Shown here piece by piece: positions 21,451 through 33,169 of a stretch of DNA of 64,000 bases. Position 1 is the first letter of the stretch; each line of letters starts with the position of its first letter. A program made the translations under genes and the position numbers. The notes beneath the pieces are model-generated. The model was given only the letters and a program-made list of their open reading frames with translations. It did not search any database and had not been told where the DNA came from. This stretch comes from Plantago ovata (Eukaryota; Streptophyta; Magnoliopsida; Lamiales; Plantaginaceae): the NCBI GenBank assembly GCA_028274465.1, contig CM051458.1:73347766-73411765 (forward strand), given 5' to 3'.

Positions 21451-23275
21451 CTACTTGAGGCTAACCACTCGAAGTTCAGCGGCATGGTTGCTCCTAATTC
21501 TTCTACAACTATTCGATGGACTGAATCAGTTCAACATTCTCACAATCAGAATAAATTGCTGTACAAACGAATATATGTCGCACTCCGTAAGTCTAGGAGA
21601 TTAATGGGAAGCTCCCGAAGGATAAGTTCACTCTTGGAATGAGCTGAAAATTTTGATATTGACTTATCTCAACAAGGTGCCCTAAGACTTACAAAGAAGC
21701 AATGTTAGACATTGATTCAAAGAGGTGGCAGGAAAGCCATGAAATCCGAAATAGACTTTATGTATGAAAATCAGTATGGGACTTGGTTGATGCACCATAA
21801 GGGGTTAGACCCATTAGATGAAAAGGGGTTTTCAAGAAGAAAACCGATGCCATTGGCAACATACAAACATACAAAGCTAGACTGGTATAAAAAGGCTTTA
21901 GTAAACGATTGGTATCGTTTATGACGAAAACCCTTTCCACCAGTAGACAAGCTTAAGTCTATTCGAATTTTACTTGCTATAGTTGCACAACATGATTATG
22001 AGATTTGGCAGATGGATGTGAAAATTATTTTCCTTAATGAGAATCTTGAGCAATAGGTGTATATGATACAGCCTGGAAGATTCTACATCCAAAGCAAATC
22101 CCAACTAAGTTTGTAAACTATAAGAGATCCTATGTGGACTCAAGCAAACCTCGAGGAGTTGGAACGTTCGCTTGGATGAACTTATCAAATCGTTTGACTA
22201 CATCATAAGCGTAAAAGATCCATGCGTGTATATCAAACGCAGCGATACTGGAATTGTTTTCGTGGTTATTTATGTTGATAACATACTAATTATGAAAATA
22301 ATATTCAATGTTACGATCCACAAGACATTGGTTAGCTAAGGCTTCCTTGGTGAAAGACTTAGGTGAAGCTTATTACATCCTTGCATCAAAATCCATAAGG
22401 ATAGACCGAAGGAACTGTTAAGGCTGTCACATTCCACATACATTGACAAAGTAATGAAACGCTTTAATGTTGAGGTTCAAATAAAGGTTTCTTAACAACT
22501 AGCATGGCATAACTCTCACTCAAGAGGATAGTCCTTCCACGTGAGAGTATATATATATATGTATATATAGAAATCATGAAGAAAGATCCTATATGCATTG
22601 GCAATTGGATCTATCATGTATGCCATGAAATGCTCAAGGCCAGATGTGGCTTATGCATTTGGTTGTACTTGTCAATACCACCAGAATCTAGTTATGAAAC
22701 ACTAGAATGATACGAAAGCAATCTTGAGTGTCTTAGAAGAACTAAAGATTCCTTTCTAATAGATGGTGGAAACCGAGAGTTGCAAATGAGTGTTTATGTC
22801 AATACTGGTATGCAAATTGACCTGGACGACTTTGAATCACAAACTAGGTATGTGATTACACTCATTGGTGGGTCGTCACTGGAAAGGTTCCAAGCAACCC
22901 ACCTTAAATGATTCTATTGCTAAGTCCGAGTACATAGCTGATGCAGAGGCCTCAAGGAGGTTGTCTGAATTCCAGAATTCCTGAAGGTACTAGGGGTAGC
23001 TCCTAATATAGTCCCATCAAGGTCTACTGCGACAGCCAAGGTGCTGTTGCACAAACAAAGGAACCAAGATCCATAAACTGGAACAAGCATGTACAGAGGT
23101 AGTATCATCTGATTGGATAGATGATAGCTAGAAGAGAAGTATCTATAGAACGAGTTCCCACTGAGGAAATTATGGCTGAACCTTTCACCAAAATGTTGAG
23201 TTCGAATAAACATGTTAGACATTTCAACACAAGTGTTAGACACGTAGGTGATTGGCTCTAGGCCAAGTGGGAGAT

Positions 23276-25212
23276 TGAAAGTATATATGTCCTAGAGACA
23301 ACCTACGATAGGGACGATATGTACTTGATCACATTCAGTTATTGTATTTAATTATTTATACATTATTAAATACAATTGGCATTGCATTTTATGAATATTA
23401 TATTTGGTTGTTTGAATTATTCAATAAAATGTTCCCAAGGACTTAAGGTAATCACCAAGTTAGTGGGAGCTTGTGTGTCAATAATTAAGTCCTGAAATAA
23501 GCCACTAGCTGAAGGTCATTGAGATAAGGGATATCAATGACGCGATTGAAGTTAGCATATGTTGCATTAGATCCTTCGAGGATGTAGTAGGTCTCACTGC
23601 TACGAATGAACTTGGTTATTCATGATGAACATATGGACACTTTGGAGAGTGTTGGCATGCCCAACCGAGAAACCATTTGGTAAAGCTTTTAAGTGTCTAT
23701 GGTAGTTTCGGTGTGTAGGGTGATGTTAGTAGTCCTTAGACTTGAGGCCAATACTACATCATATGTGGAATAATGTACTTTGACCATGCGCAACGCTTGC
23801 ACTCTTAAAGTAGGGTAGATACGGCATGCGTTGGGTATTAGGAAGCATATGGTGTGAGTGATTGGGCCAAGATAGGATTCATTCCTCTGTAATAGATACA
23901 AGGAGAGAATACTCACTTCTCATATTTAGTGCGATCATAAAACCGGTGGCCACCGTATGTGAAATGTCAAAATGGTGTTTGGACATAATCATAGATCGAC
24001 TAATAAGATTGAGAGACAATGAATGGAGTTATTAGAATAGACACATAACCATATTCTAGACTCATTCGAGTATTCGTGAATGAAGGGACCGTATCATCAA
24101 AGTACCCTACGCTACAGGTGGTTTGTTTTCCTCACAAACGTTCCTTGCATATTAATATTGTCTGATAAATTGTCTAGGAATTTATTATGACCTTAATTAG
24201 ATTGTTGCTTAATATGCAAGGCCCTATGGGTCACACTTCAAGGTGGTGTTTCTACAAATGAGCTATGTATATTGGATTAATATTAATTAGATTAATATTA
24301 AATTATTATACATAAATATAATAGAGTTATTATAATTGGATTAATATTAATTTATTATGTGTGGAATATATTTTAGAATATATAATTAATTGAATTGAAT
24401 TGGATTTAATTAATTAATTGAAGACTGTGCACTTGGGCGTGATTTGAGCAAAGCCCAATAAGGAGAGAGAGCATAGCAATCAGCTGGGCCAACCGGCCCA
24501 GCTGATCACCAGGCCTGGCGCGTGCAGTGCACGCGCCAGGCGAGTGAGCCCTGGCGCGTGCACTGCACGCGCCAGGTGAAACGAATTGGGGCAGCTTCCA
24601 GCTGCCCCACGTGCTTCTCTTCTCTCTCTCCTTATTTCTTCTTTTGTTTTTTCTTTTATCTTTGACTGAGATAATTAATTATTATCTCTTAGTTGGTTAG
24701 TTGATGACTTTGGAGTCCTCTAATCAGTAAGATTTACTTGGATAAAATCTTACGTGATTTCTGAACCAACTTACTGACAAAATCAGAAAGAAAAGAAAGA
24801 AGTCTTCTATTCCATTCCAACGTAGAAAATTCTCTCTGACAGTCAGAAAGAAATAATTTTCTCTTAGAAGCTCAAAACACAGAAGAACATCCTAGCGTTC
24901 TTGGTGGATACACTGCCCGTGGATACCGAGGTCTAAGGATACAAGGAACCTGTTGATGAACAATCTTGGAGATTCCATTGAAGAAGATTTCATCTCTGAC
25001 GAAGAAGAAATCAACCAACCGGACGAGGAGATTGCAAGGCTCTGTTTGGAGATTGAGGAACAGCTACCCGGTCAATTTGCTTATCTACTGGAGGACACGT
25101 AAGTGATTTCTTCCAGTTCAATAAACAGTATAGTCATATCAGTTTTAGTGAGATTAAATTTTAAATTTCCGCTGCTTAGCCTTAGAGGCAAATTTTCTCA
25201 CTTTTACTAACA
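23276..25212 (+). repeat. 3' LTR of C1
   Basis: 1937 bp from TGAAAGTATATATGTCC to TTTTACTAACA. Both ends parallel those of the family A LTR. It holds a set of strong palindromes at 24481-24608. Gypsy G3 continues at 25213. Confidence 0.8.
24481..24608. repeat. Cluster of perfect palindromes in C1 LTR
   Basis: 24481-24504 is a hairpin with arms CAGCTGGGCC/GGCCCAGCTG. 24514-24540 and 24550-24576 are two 27-bp near-palindromes that are exact reverse complements of each other. 24588-24608 is a hairpin with arms GGGGCAGC/GCTGCCCC. All are intact although the coding parts of C1 are decayed. Confidence 0.85.
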
Positions 25213-25968
25213 GAAATCACCATCAAAAAGGTTGCTAAGTGCGAGTGTTGCAAGAAGGAAGAACCTCCACAGGCTAAGGAAGAAGAGAAGGACCTTAGTT
25301 CTGACGAGAGTGAAGAGCAAGAGGATCCCGAGCCACTCCCTCAAAGTTTCGATATTAAGGTTGGGATTGGTGAGCTTGAAGATGTCCGTGCCACACTAGA
25401 CACGGGATCCTACTCTAATGTGCTCCCTTTGAATGTGTTTGAGAAGAGTAGCCTTGGAAAACTATCTGAGCATAAGGCTATTGTGCAACTGGCGGATGGA
25501 TCCTTTGTGAGACCCGAAGGCGTTGTGAAGAATGTATTGGTCAAGATTGGTGAGACTTCTGTATACACAAATTTTGTAGTTATGCCGGCGTCTACACCTG
25601 GGACGGGGGATGTCATTCTCTTGGGGCGAACGTTCTTGACTAAGCTATGCTCCGTGATGGAAATCTACCAAAGAACTTGCACTATTGAAGTGGATGGCAA
25701 GCGACATGTGTTGCGAGCCATATCTGATCCACCTGATACTTCTCACACTACTCACTACTGTGGTCTTGCAGCCTATGTTCATTCTTATTCACAGGTTCGT
25801 GGAATGAGGAGGAGATCCATGAAGGGGAAGTCTAGTACCCTCAAGAAAAAACTAGGCGCAGACAGGAGTCGAGTCAAAGACTTTAAACAATGGCGCTATC
25901 CGGGAGGCTACCCGGAATTTTTATCGCTTTCTTGCATTGCATATCATTGGTTTTTATTTTTATTTTAG
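25213..25968 (+). CDS. Gypsy G3 aspartic protease region
   Basis: Frame with an acidic linker, LDTGS active site, LADGSFVRPEGVV and VILLGRTFL, about 95 percent like G2 by eye. It then ends in a basic tail (RRRSMKGKSSTLKKK). In Athila/Tat elements this domain matures the Gag-Pol precursor. Its N-terminal side is cut by the junction with C1, so no start codon of its own is given. Confidence 0.8.
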   Translation, partial: EITIKKVAKCECCKKEEPPQAKEEEKDLSSDESEEQEDPEPLPQSFDIKVGIGELEDVRATLDTGSYSNVLPLNVFEKSSLGKLSEHKAIVQLADGSFVRPEGVVKNVLVKIGETSVYTNFVVMPASTPGTGDVILLGRTFLTKLCSVMEIYQRTCTIEVDGKRHVLRAISDPPDTSHTTHYCGLAAYVHSYSQVRGMRRRSMKGKSSTLKKKLGADRSRVKDFKQWRYPGGYPEFLSLSCIAYHWFLFLF

Positions 25969-26762
25969 TATGTTTTTCGTTTCTCACGAGTTTCTTTGAG
26001 TACTATAGGTTACAGGTACAAGTTTAGCTCTCACCTTAAATCCACTTTCGACGTTCAGGACGAGCGACGACGTTCAAGTTTTGGGAGGGGGTTATCGCTA
26101 GTTATCTCTATACTTGTCTTGCTTATGATAAACTCGTGAAAAATTTTGCATTTGCATTGCATGTTTACCGCTTTCTTAGTTTTTTAGGTTTCATTCACTA
26201 CATTCATCCTAGGATAGTCTTGCATGTTTTATATGGAGCTTATTGCCGAATTTTTTAACTTTTTTATTGGGTAGATCAACCAACTATGCCATAAATCATA
26301 TGCTTCATCTCTATGAATTTGTTTGAGGTTTTTCTCGCTTGGCTTGTCACATTTATGTATTGCTCTTAGTTAAGCTTGGTAGTCTCAACATCACTTAGTG
26401 GTGTTTTCTCTACTGCGGTTCACGAAGGCCTTTATAATAGGATGATGCATGTTAGGATCTTATGGTTGTTTTCCCGAGTAATTATGTACCTAAGAGGCAA
26501 CAAGTCTTCACCATGCTTTGAGATTGCTAAATGCCTAGGAAGGAGGTAGTGTGAGGTTGTGTGATCCTTTGTTTATAAGCTATTCTTTCGAATAGGTTTG
26601 GGGAGGGGGTTACACTATCATTAGACTTGTTTTTTGTTTTTCATTTCCGTATTGTGAGTTTATTTTTCCTTTCTCGTAATTTTGTACTCCAACCTATTCT
26701 TTCGAATAGGTTTGGGAAGTCATTGTGAGTCATTTTGTTTCACTTTTCGTTATGCTACTGCT

Positions 26763-26885
26763 GGCTAAAAAAAGAAAGAAAAATTCCAGGAAAAAAAAAA
26801 AAAAGAAAAAGAAACTGGAAAGAAAAAAAAAAGAAAAAAAAGAAAAGACCCCAAAAAAGCAAAGAAGGGTCCAAAAAAAGCCAAT
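26763..26885 (+). repeat. Purine-rich tract in G3 3' region
   Basis: Almost entirely A and G on the sense strand, and conserved in place with G1 and G2. It lies about 600 bp upstream of the LTR, so it is separate from the tract that directly precedes the LTR. Confidence 0.7.
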
Positions 26886-27490
26886 AGAAGTTTAGCAAAG
26901 TGTTGTGTCTCATTTTCCAATTCTTGTAATGTTCGTAATCGTGTTGTAATTTTCTATCTTTTCTTTTTGTTTTTGAGTGTCATCTGTTCTAGACCACCCT
27001 CGTCCTGCCATTCAGGAAGTGGTGAAAATCTTAAGGCTTTGCTTGAGAGATGGGTAGAATAGGGGAGTGTTATCTTTTATAGGGAACCCTCCTTCGTTTG
27101 ATGAGAGCCAGTACTGGTTCGACCTCTTTGAGGGAAAGTCTTAACTTGGTGAACAGCAGTAAGTCCTCAATTTCATAGGCACGGGACAACCATTCGTATC
27201 TTAACATGTTTCATTACGTCGTCACTGACTAGGTCCAGGTAGAGAATGTTACGAGAGACTATCTTGTTTTAACATAAGTGCTTATGTGGATGTGTATGAG
27301 TCAATCGAGGCATTCTTCAACCTATATTAATGTTTTGATTTATATGGTTTTTGTTCATATGTTTTTGATAGATTCAGTAGATTAGTTCATTTTATTCGGC
27401 ATGAGACTCCATTTTATGTGTTGCACTGTTTTTTGCATTAGAGTCTAGCTTAGTTGCTTGAGGACAAGCAAAGGTTCGGTTTGGGGAGTT

Positions 27491-28747
27491 TGATGAATGT
27501 GTATTTTACACTTTCATTTAAGTCTTTTTCACCTATTTTAGCTATCCTCTATGTTAATTTAGCTATATTTTAGTGCATTTTATTAGAATAGTGTCACGTT
27601 TCACTTTAGTTTTTATTTTACAGGTTTTGGTTGAAAAACGAGGATTTCCGGGCAATTATATTGAAGTTGACAAGGAATTGATGTTCCAGAAGCCTAATTG
27701 GAGTGTTTGAAGGTTTCCGGATAGGATTTGAAGTCTAGGGGTCGAATCTGGAGGTTAGAAGGCCACTAGAAGTCAGAACCAAGTCCGAAATGGGGAAGAA
27801 ATCCAAAACGCATCGAAAACGCGTAAATTCCCGAAATTACTCCCGGGCGAATCGCCCGGGATGTGGGGCGAATCGCCCCACACAAGGCGACTCGCCCGGT
27901 GTGTGGGGCCCTTCGCCCCACACTATTTCGAGGCCTATATATAGTTGCTCAGTTTTTCTCCGTTTTTCATACTTTTCCAGACCTATTCTCTCACCTTTCT
28001 CTGTAGTTTTAGGTAGGAACTTCCCAGAGCCTGTTCTGGGGGTTCATAGCTTAGGAGATACTTTTCATAGCAGTTTGGAGCTTGTAAGATCGCGATTCTT
28101 CGGAGACTGACAACCTTCGGTAACATTGTATCTTACAGTTTTTCTACTTATTTTTATATATCTTTCAACATGTTTTCTTCTATGATTTCTGTTGATTGCA
28201 TGACAACTATGAGTAGCTAAACTTCTCGTTGGTGATAGTATGTGAATTCTTAGCGAAGGGATGATAATTATGCTAATGGCTATATCGCGCATTATACTCC
28301 GTGTTATTGCTGTATTTCTTTGATCTATCCAAATCTCTATCTTCGTATTGTTGATTAATTATTGCACACAATTGGACAATTCATTGGTCTTCAACCTATC
28401 TAGATCTATATCTTCGTAGTGTTTGATAATTACAACAGGACAATTCATTGATCAAAGATCTTCATGCAAAACCGAGGAATTTACGCATGATTATTAACCC
28501 GTTATGCTTTGAAGGACCATACTATCAACAATCTCCATTATCTGTTAAGAAAAACCTTTGCTAAATCGTTTGTTGTTTTATATTCTAAATTAGATTAGAT
28601 AAAGCTAGTTATAGTCCTTAGAGATCGACACTCGAGGTTATTCTACTACTACACTACGGTTTTCGTTGTAGTTGTGAATTGCCTTTGGCTAAATAAAAAT
28701 TTATTTGACTGATTCGCGTTGGAACACGACAATCCACGCGTTCATCA
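27491..28747 (+). repeat. 3' LTR of G3
   Basis: 1257 bp, TGATGAATG to GCGTTCATCA, with perfect 7-bp inverted ends TGATGAA/TTCATCA. It carries the hairpin cluster 27840-27925 just upstream of the TATA box 27936-27944 and about two units of the 68-bp repeat. Confidence 0.9.
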
Positions 28748-29476
28748 ACCAAGAAAACAAAGAAGAGACTTGGATTGATTCCTTATGAGTACTTCTATCT
28801 CACTGCTAAGGATCAAGAAGAAGATCTTCTCTGGCTAAGAAAGATTCATCCTGAAAGCATTTCAGATACACAGCTTCTCCATGCCAGCAATTGGGGCATG
28901 CATTTGTGGGTAACTCATTACATGAAAATGAATGCTGAAAAGCATCATCATACTGCCTGCAAAAATGCAAGGATTCTTCAACTACAAATCCGTAGGCTTC
29001 TTGAGAACTACGAAAAGGACTGTGTTGAATTTACTGCACTTGCTGAGAAGAGTGTGAGAGAGATTCTGAGAAAATCATCTGGAAGAGCTTAACTCTCTGT
29101 AATAGTTTTTGTTAAAGTTTTTATTTGCTGATTTTGTTTAGTTATCTCTGCTACTTCTTGTAAACTTCTGAAAGATAACTATCAACAATGAAGCTTTTGA
29201 CTCTTATTGGTTTTTGATTATGCAATTTACTTATGCATACTGTTTAATTATTCAAGCATGCTTGCATTAATCAACTGATTTATTCAACATCAGAAACCTC
29301 TAAAAGGGTAACAATTAATTTACCCATGGATTGCTAACATCAAAAAGGGGAAATTTGTTAGGAAACTTGTAATTTTGATGAGCAATTAACCATGCTAAAT
29401 TAAGGAAAGTCCAGTAACTAGTACTCTTAAGGTCCATAGGAATTTAGAATATTAAGGACATTGTAAAAGAGGAACG
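28748..29476 (+). mobile_element. B2: SIRE-like copia fragment (3' ORF end, start of LTR)
   Basis: Contains the last part of the family B extra 3' ORF (frame open to 29092, starting inside at 28775), a non-coding stretch, the purine tract near 29340 and the first 121 bp of a 3' LTR (from 29356, TGTTAGGAAACTTG). It aligns in reverse with 11579-12310 of B1. Gypsy G3 is inserted on its left. A fossil fragment. Confidence 0.8.
28775..29092 (+). CDS. B2 extra 3' ORF, C-terminal 105 residues
   Basis: Nearly the same as the C-terminal 105 residues of the B1 block 11961-13043, including ASNWGMHLW and the charged tail EKSVREILRKSSGRA. The good match between two independent copies suggests that this protein end was under selection while the family was active. 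Function unknown. Confidence 0.6.
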   Translation: MIPYEYFYLTAKDQEEDLLWLRKIHPESISDTQLLHASNWGMHLWVTHYMKMNAEKHHHTACKNARILQLQIRRLLENYEKDCVEFTALAEKSVREILRKSSGRA

Positions 29477-29854
29477 TTGGTATTATGACAAGAGGAAGTA
29501 TAATTGCAAAAGACAATGCTTCTAGAATCGCAACTAAAATTATAACAGCAGCAGCTATAATTCTCAAGACACTGTTAATATCATCATCAGTCCTCCAGCC
29601 ATCAAAGACGTTTTCTCATCCGAATCAAGACTTGTTTCACTCGTCATGGCTTTGTCAATGGGTGTATTCTTCTGATTGGACATAAATTCAAAAAAAAACA
29701 CAAATCAAACCTCAATTGAAAGTAGGAGAAGAGAAATAAATAGGTTAAATAACAAGTAAATGTAATTTAACTATTCACAACTCAATCAAACACAGACATA
29801 AATTACTTAATTCTTTGGATCAGACGGATTGGGGTTTTCTTCTACTTCCAAGAT
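29477..29854 (-). pseudogene. Possible host gene remnant with a membrane helix
   Basis: This stretch matches no repeat in the window. On the minus strand it can encode ENVFDGWRTDDDIN (from 29615) followed by a strongly hydrophobic run (IIAAAVIILVAILEALSFAI and on), like a single membrane span. On its far side lies EVEENPNPSDPKN (about 29850-29810). The 20 bases before the solo LTR on the right flank (36882-36863, minus strand) read MEKASI in the same frame, so the LTR may have hit the start of a small host gene. The two parts are in different frames and would need an intron or are decayed. Protein family not recognised. Confidence 0.3.
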
Positions 29855-30884
29855 TGTTAGGAAACTTGTAATTTTGATGAGCAATTAACCATGCTAAATT
29901 AAGGAAATTCCAGTAAATAGTACTCTTAAGGTCCATAGGAATTTAGAATTTTAAGGACATTGTAAAAGATGAACGTTTGTTGAAGACTTAGAATAGGTGC
30001 TAGATAGGTTGGTTTTACCGCTTATGATGTATCTTGTTTTCTGAAAAGAAATACAACCTATTGAAGCATTTGCTGATGATGTACTTTGTTTTTACAAACA
30101 AACTATTGAAGCATTTAGAACCGCTCAGAATCTTGAAGATTTCGAAGACTGAAGACTAGAAGATTTCTGAAGACTGGTATCTACAAAGGCACATGTTGCT
30201 CAGAAAGTGGAAACTTCAGCAACAGCATTGCATAAGTGAAAATCTATATGACAGAGTAGGTTGTGCTTGCTGAAACTGAGACTGACCACTTGCTGATGAA
30301 CATTTGTGACATCTTGCTGAAAGTACTTGCATTTGCGCTCCAATGTTACTGTTTGAATTTTATTCAAATAAGCATTAAATGCAAAGCATGCACATGAAGG
30401 ACATGAAGACTAGAAGACAAACAAGGACGCTGCTGAAAGTACAAAAGGAAGATAGTGACATTTTAAGGAACAAAAGCCTTAGAATTTGAAATTCAAACGG
30501 CTCCTTATTTCACTATAAATAGAGGTCATCCGGCAAAGAGTTGAAGTGTGTCAGCAACGGGATCATACTCTCACTTGTGCTTAAACTCACATACCCTTCA
30601 ATACTCCTACTGCCATTGATCCGTTACAAGACTTAAAGCTTGAAAAAGCTACTTGTGAAGAAGTAGAACTTACACGGCTAAGAAATTAGTTAAGTGTTCT
30701 TTCTTTCTTTCGAACAAGAACAAGTCTTGACACCAGAAACAATCAAACTTGTTGACTGCAAAGTATTCAAAGTTTTGTTTCTTAGATTACTTGTTGTAAC
30801 TGAATAAGTTATAATTAAGTTATCTCATCCCAAACCTCTCTAAATGAAAATACACCCTTTCAGGCTCTAGTCCAAGTGGGAGAT

Positions 30885-32979
30885 TGATAGTGTATATGTC
30901 CTAGAGACAGTCCTTACTAAGGGCATGGTGCCCTTGTAGAGGACATATATGTACTATTACACAGGTCAACGTAATATAATATATGTTTGTTTCATTTTAC
31001 TGTTGAGTATCGCTTTCATATTTATATTACACCAGGCTGCAGCATGTCATATCTATATTGCTGTCTGTATTGATACTGAACATGTCCCTTCGGATAGATG
31101 ACCGATCACACAATTAGTGGGAGCTATGTGAGTTATCATCTATACCAAACTCTCCCTAGTCGTGGTACATCTCGGATGTGGGGGTCTGAATGAACCTGAC
31201 AAGACTAGTATGCGTGGAGGTTATACTTGTTGGAGCAAGTGTGAGCCGATCCCACGGCCACGGAACGGATTGTTGGACAATCAAGGAACGTTCCCATAAC
31301 TGCGCATAGTTGTTCGAAGAAGCTTTATCGAACAATGGAAGTACCCACCGGACACTCCCATCGATGTATACTCTACACCGACGTGTCTATGGGAACCGGT
31401 GAGTTGTCGAAGTGATGCCATTCGTCCTTTGCACTTACAGGACTTTATCATCACATTTGTTGCTCCATATCCTTGGTGGACCCGTCGATGTCAGCTCTGA
31501 ATAAGCAGTTGACCTAAGACACGATCCAGGATTATGGCTAAATACAAATGGGGGTTATAAGTGATTCTGTGAAGGATTCATCTCTCAAGTGTAGCACAGG
31601 AGAGCACTGCTCGTAGTCTGCATAGTTGTGTTGGTAAAGTCACTGGCCAGTGCAAATGATATATTATGATGGTCATAAGTATATCTTAACCAAACAACTC
31701 CCTGAGACGCCCGTGGATGTATTATTGGGATAGACACTTCATCGATCCTAGATACATCCGAGCAAGTCAGATGAAGGGACGTTACCATCGCCGCGTTGAG
31801 CGCAACAGGCTTCGCAATGAAAGGGTTAGCTTTGAGAAACCTCTCAAACGTCCTCGCGTATTAATATTGCAAATGGAACCGTCTAGGAATTCCATGTTGC
31901 CTAGTCTAGGACTTGCTTAATACGGTGAGGCCCTATGGGTCACACTATGTGGTGATTCAGCCTATCAGAATATCTTTGAAGATGGAATCGCAATTAATTT
32001 GGAATTAATTGTGATTGATGGATTATAATTAATTTGGAATTAATTATAATAATTGGTGGCTCAATTAATTAATGATTTGGAATTATTAATTGAATTGGCT
32101 AATTAATTGTATTTTATGTAAATACAATTAAAGATTATATTTTGGAAATATAATGGAGGTTTGATTGTAAAGGATATGTTAATTTAGAATTAACATAAGC
32201 ACTTGGGCAAAATCTACTTAGAGTTTGGATTGCCTTAGAAATATATGTGGGTCCCTAAAAGTGGAACCCACGTCCCGAAGGACAGGCGAGCGCGCGCGCG
32301 TGGCATGGTAGGGGAAGGAGTTCGACTCCTTCCTCTATTAGAAGTCCAAGGGATAAGTTAGATTTTCCTGATTGAGTTTTGATTTGATTGGGAATGAATC
32401 TAGACTTGATATTGGTTTCCTTGTGCGATAAGAATTAGATTCTTATTCCTTTACGAAGTCTAATTACTTATGCTTTAGGCTTCTATAGACTACTATATAT
32501 AGTGGACTATTAGAGAGAGTTTTAGACACAGTTTCAGATATAGACTTTCACAGTCATTCTACCCAGTTTTCTTAGAGAAAATAAAAACTCTCCCCTCCTC
32601 CCCTTAGCCTCACGCGCGCGCACACCGCCACCGGAGGGAATTGCCGCCCCGTCTTCTTGGTCACATAAAGAATATCCTAGTATTCTTCCGATAGGCTGTT
32701 CATCCGTGGATACCAAGGTTGAGGTTCTAGGAGCTGGAAACTAACTCTTATTGTCTTGGAGATATACAGAGTATTGTAGATATCTTCGACTTCGACGAAG
32801 GAGAAGATACACCGGAATATTACGAAGACTTGGAAGCTGCTTTGGAAGTAAGGTTAGTCTTCTAATTGACGTGTTTATATATATACGACATATGCATAAT
32901 CAATTAACCAGTATGTTAAGAAAAGTTTTTAAAATTCCGCTGCGTACCCTAGGGGTAACTCTGACCATATTTTCTTACA
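30885..32979 (+). repeat. Complete LTR of A2
   Basis: 2095 bp, TGATAGTGTATATGTCC to TATTTTCTTACA. TATA box TATATATA at 32494-32501. Matches 57264-59322 and 62922-64000 (both minus strand) closely. Confidence 0.9.
32494..32501 (+). promoter_or_regulatory. TATA box of A2 LTR
   Basis: TATATATA followed by a short AG-rich start region; conserved in the LTRs of A3 and A4. Confidence 0.5.
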
Positions 32980-32980
32980 G

Positions 32981-32992
32981 TGGTATCAGAGC
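32981..32992 (+). promoter_or_regulatory. Primer binding site of A2
   Basis: TGGTATCAGAGC one base after the LTR end. This is the standard plant copia primer site, complementary to the 3' end of initiator methionine tRNA. Confidence 0.9.
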
Positions 32993-33169
32993 TTGGTTAA
33001 TTGATTACGTATATACGTATATATATATTGTATGATTTTGTAGATATGTGCATGCAATTGATTCTATGATGAATTCGATTTTCAAAAGTTTTGTTTTTTA
33101 TATAAATTTAGAATTTATATTTTTCAAAAAAAATAAAAATATTATATATATATAATTTTTCGACCAGGC

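Larger units (their letters stand above)
17347..25212 (+). mobile_element. C1: old Ty1/copia relative of family A
   Basis: Plus-strand element with a long leader (17347-19068), gag-like, protease/integrase-like, reverse transcriptase-like (about 21700-22330) and RNase H-like (about 22600-23200) stretches, the purine tract CCAAGTGGGAGAT and a 3' LTR (23276-25212). Many parts align by eye with A2 and A3, but the reading frames are heavily broken (well over ten breaks), so it is the oldest copia copy here. Its 5' LTR is lost to the gap. Its 3' LTR ends exactly where gypsy G3 resumes. Confidence 0.75.
25213..28747 (+). mobile_element. G3: Ty3/gypsy (Athila/Tat-like), 3' part
   Basis: Plus-strand copy: protease region (25213-25968), long non-coding 3' region with a purine tract (about 26763-26885) and a 3' LTR (27491-28747). 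No reverse transcriptase, integrase or third ORF is seen between protease and LTR. Its LTR ends at 28747 inside the coding tail of B2, so G3 sits in a B element; C1 abuts it on the left. Broken or non-autonomous; the protease frame itself looks whole. Confidence 0.8.
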
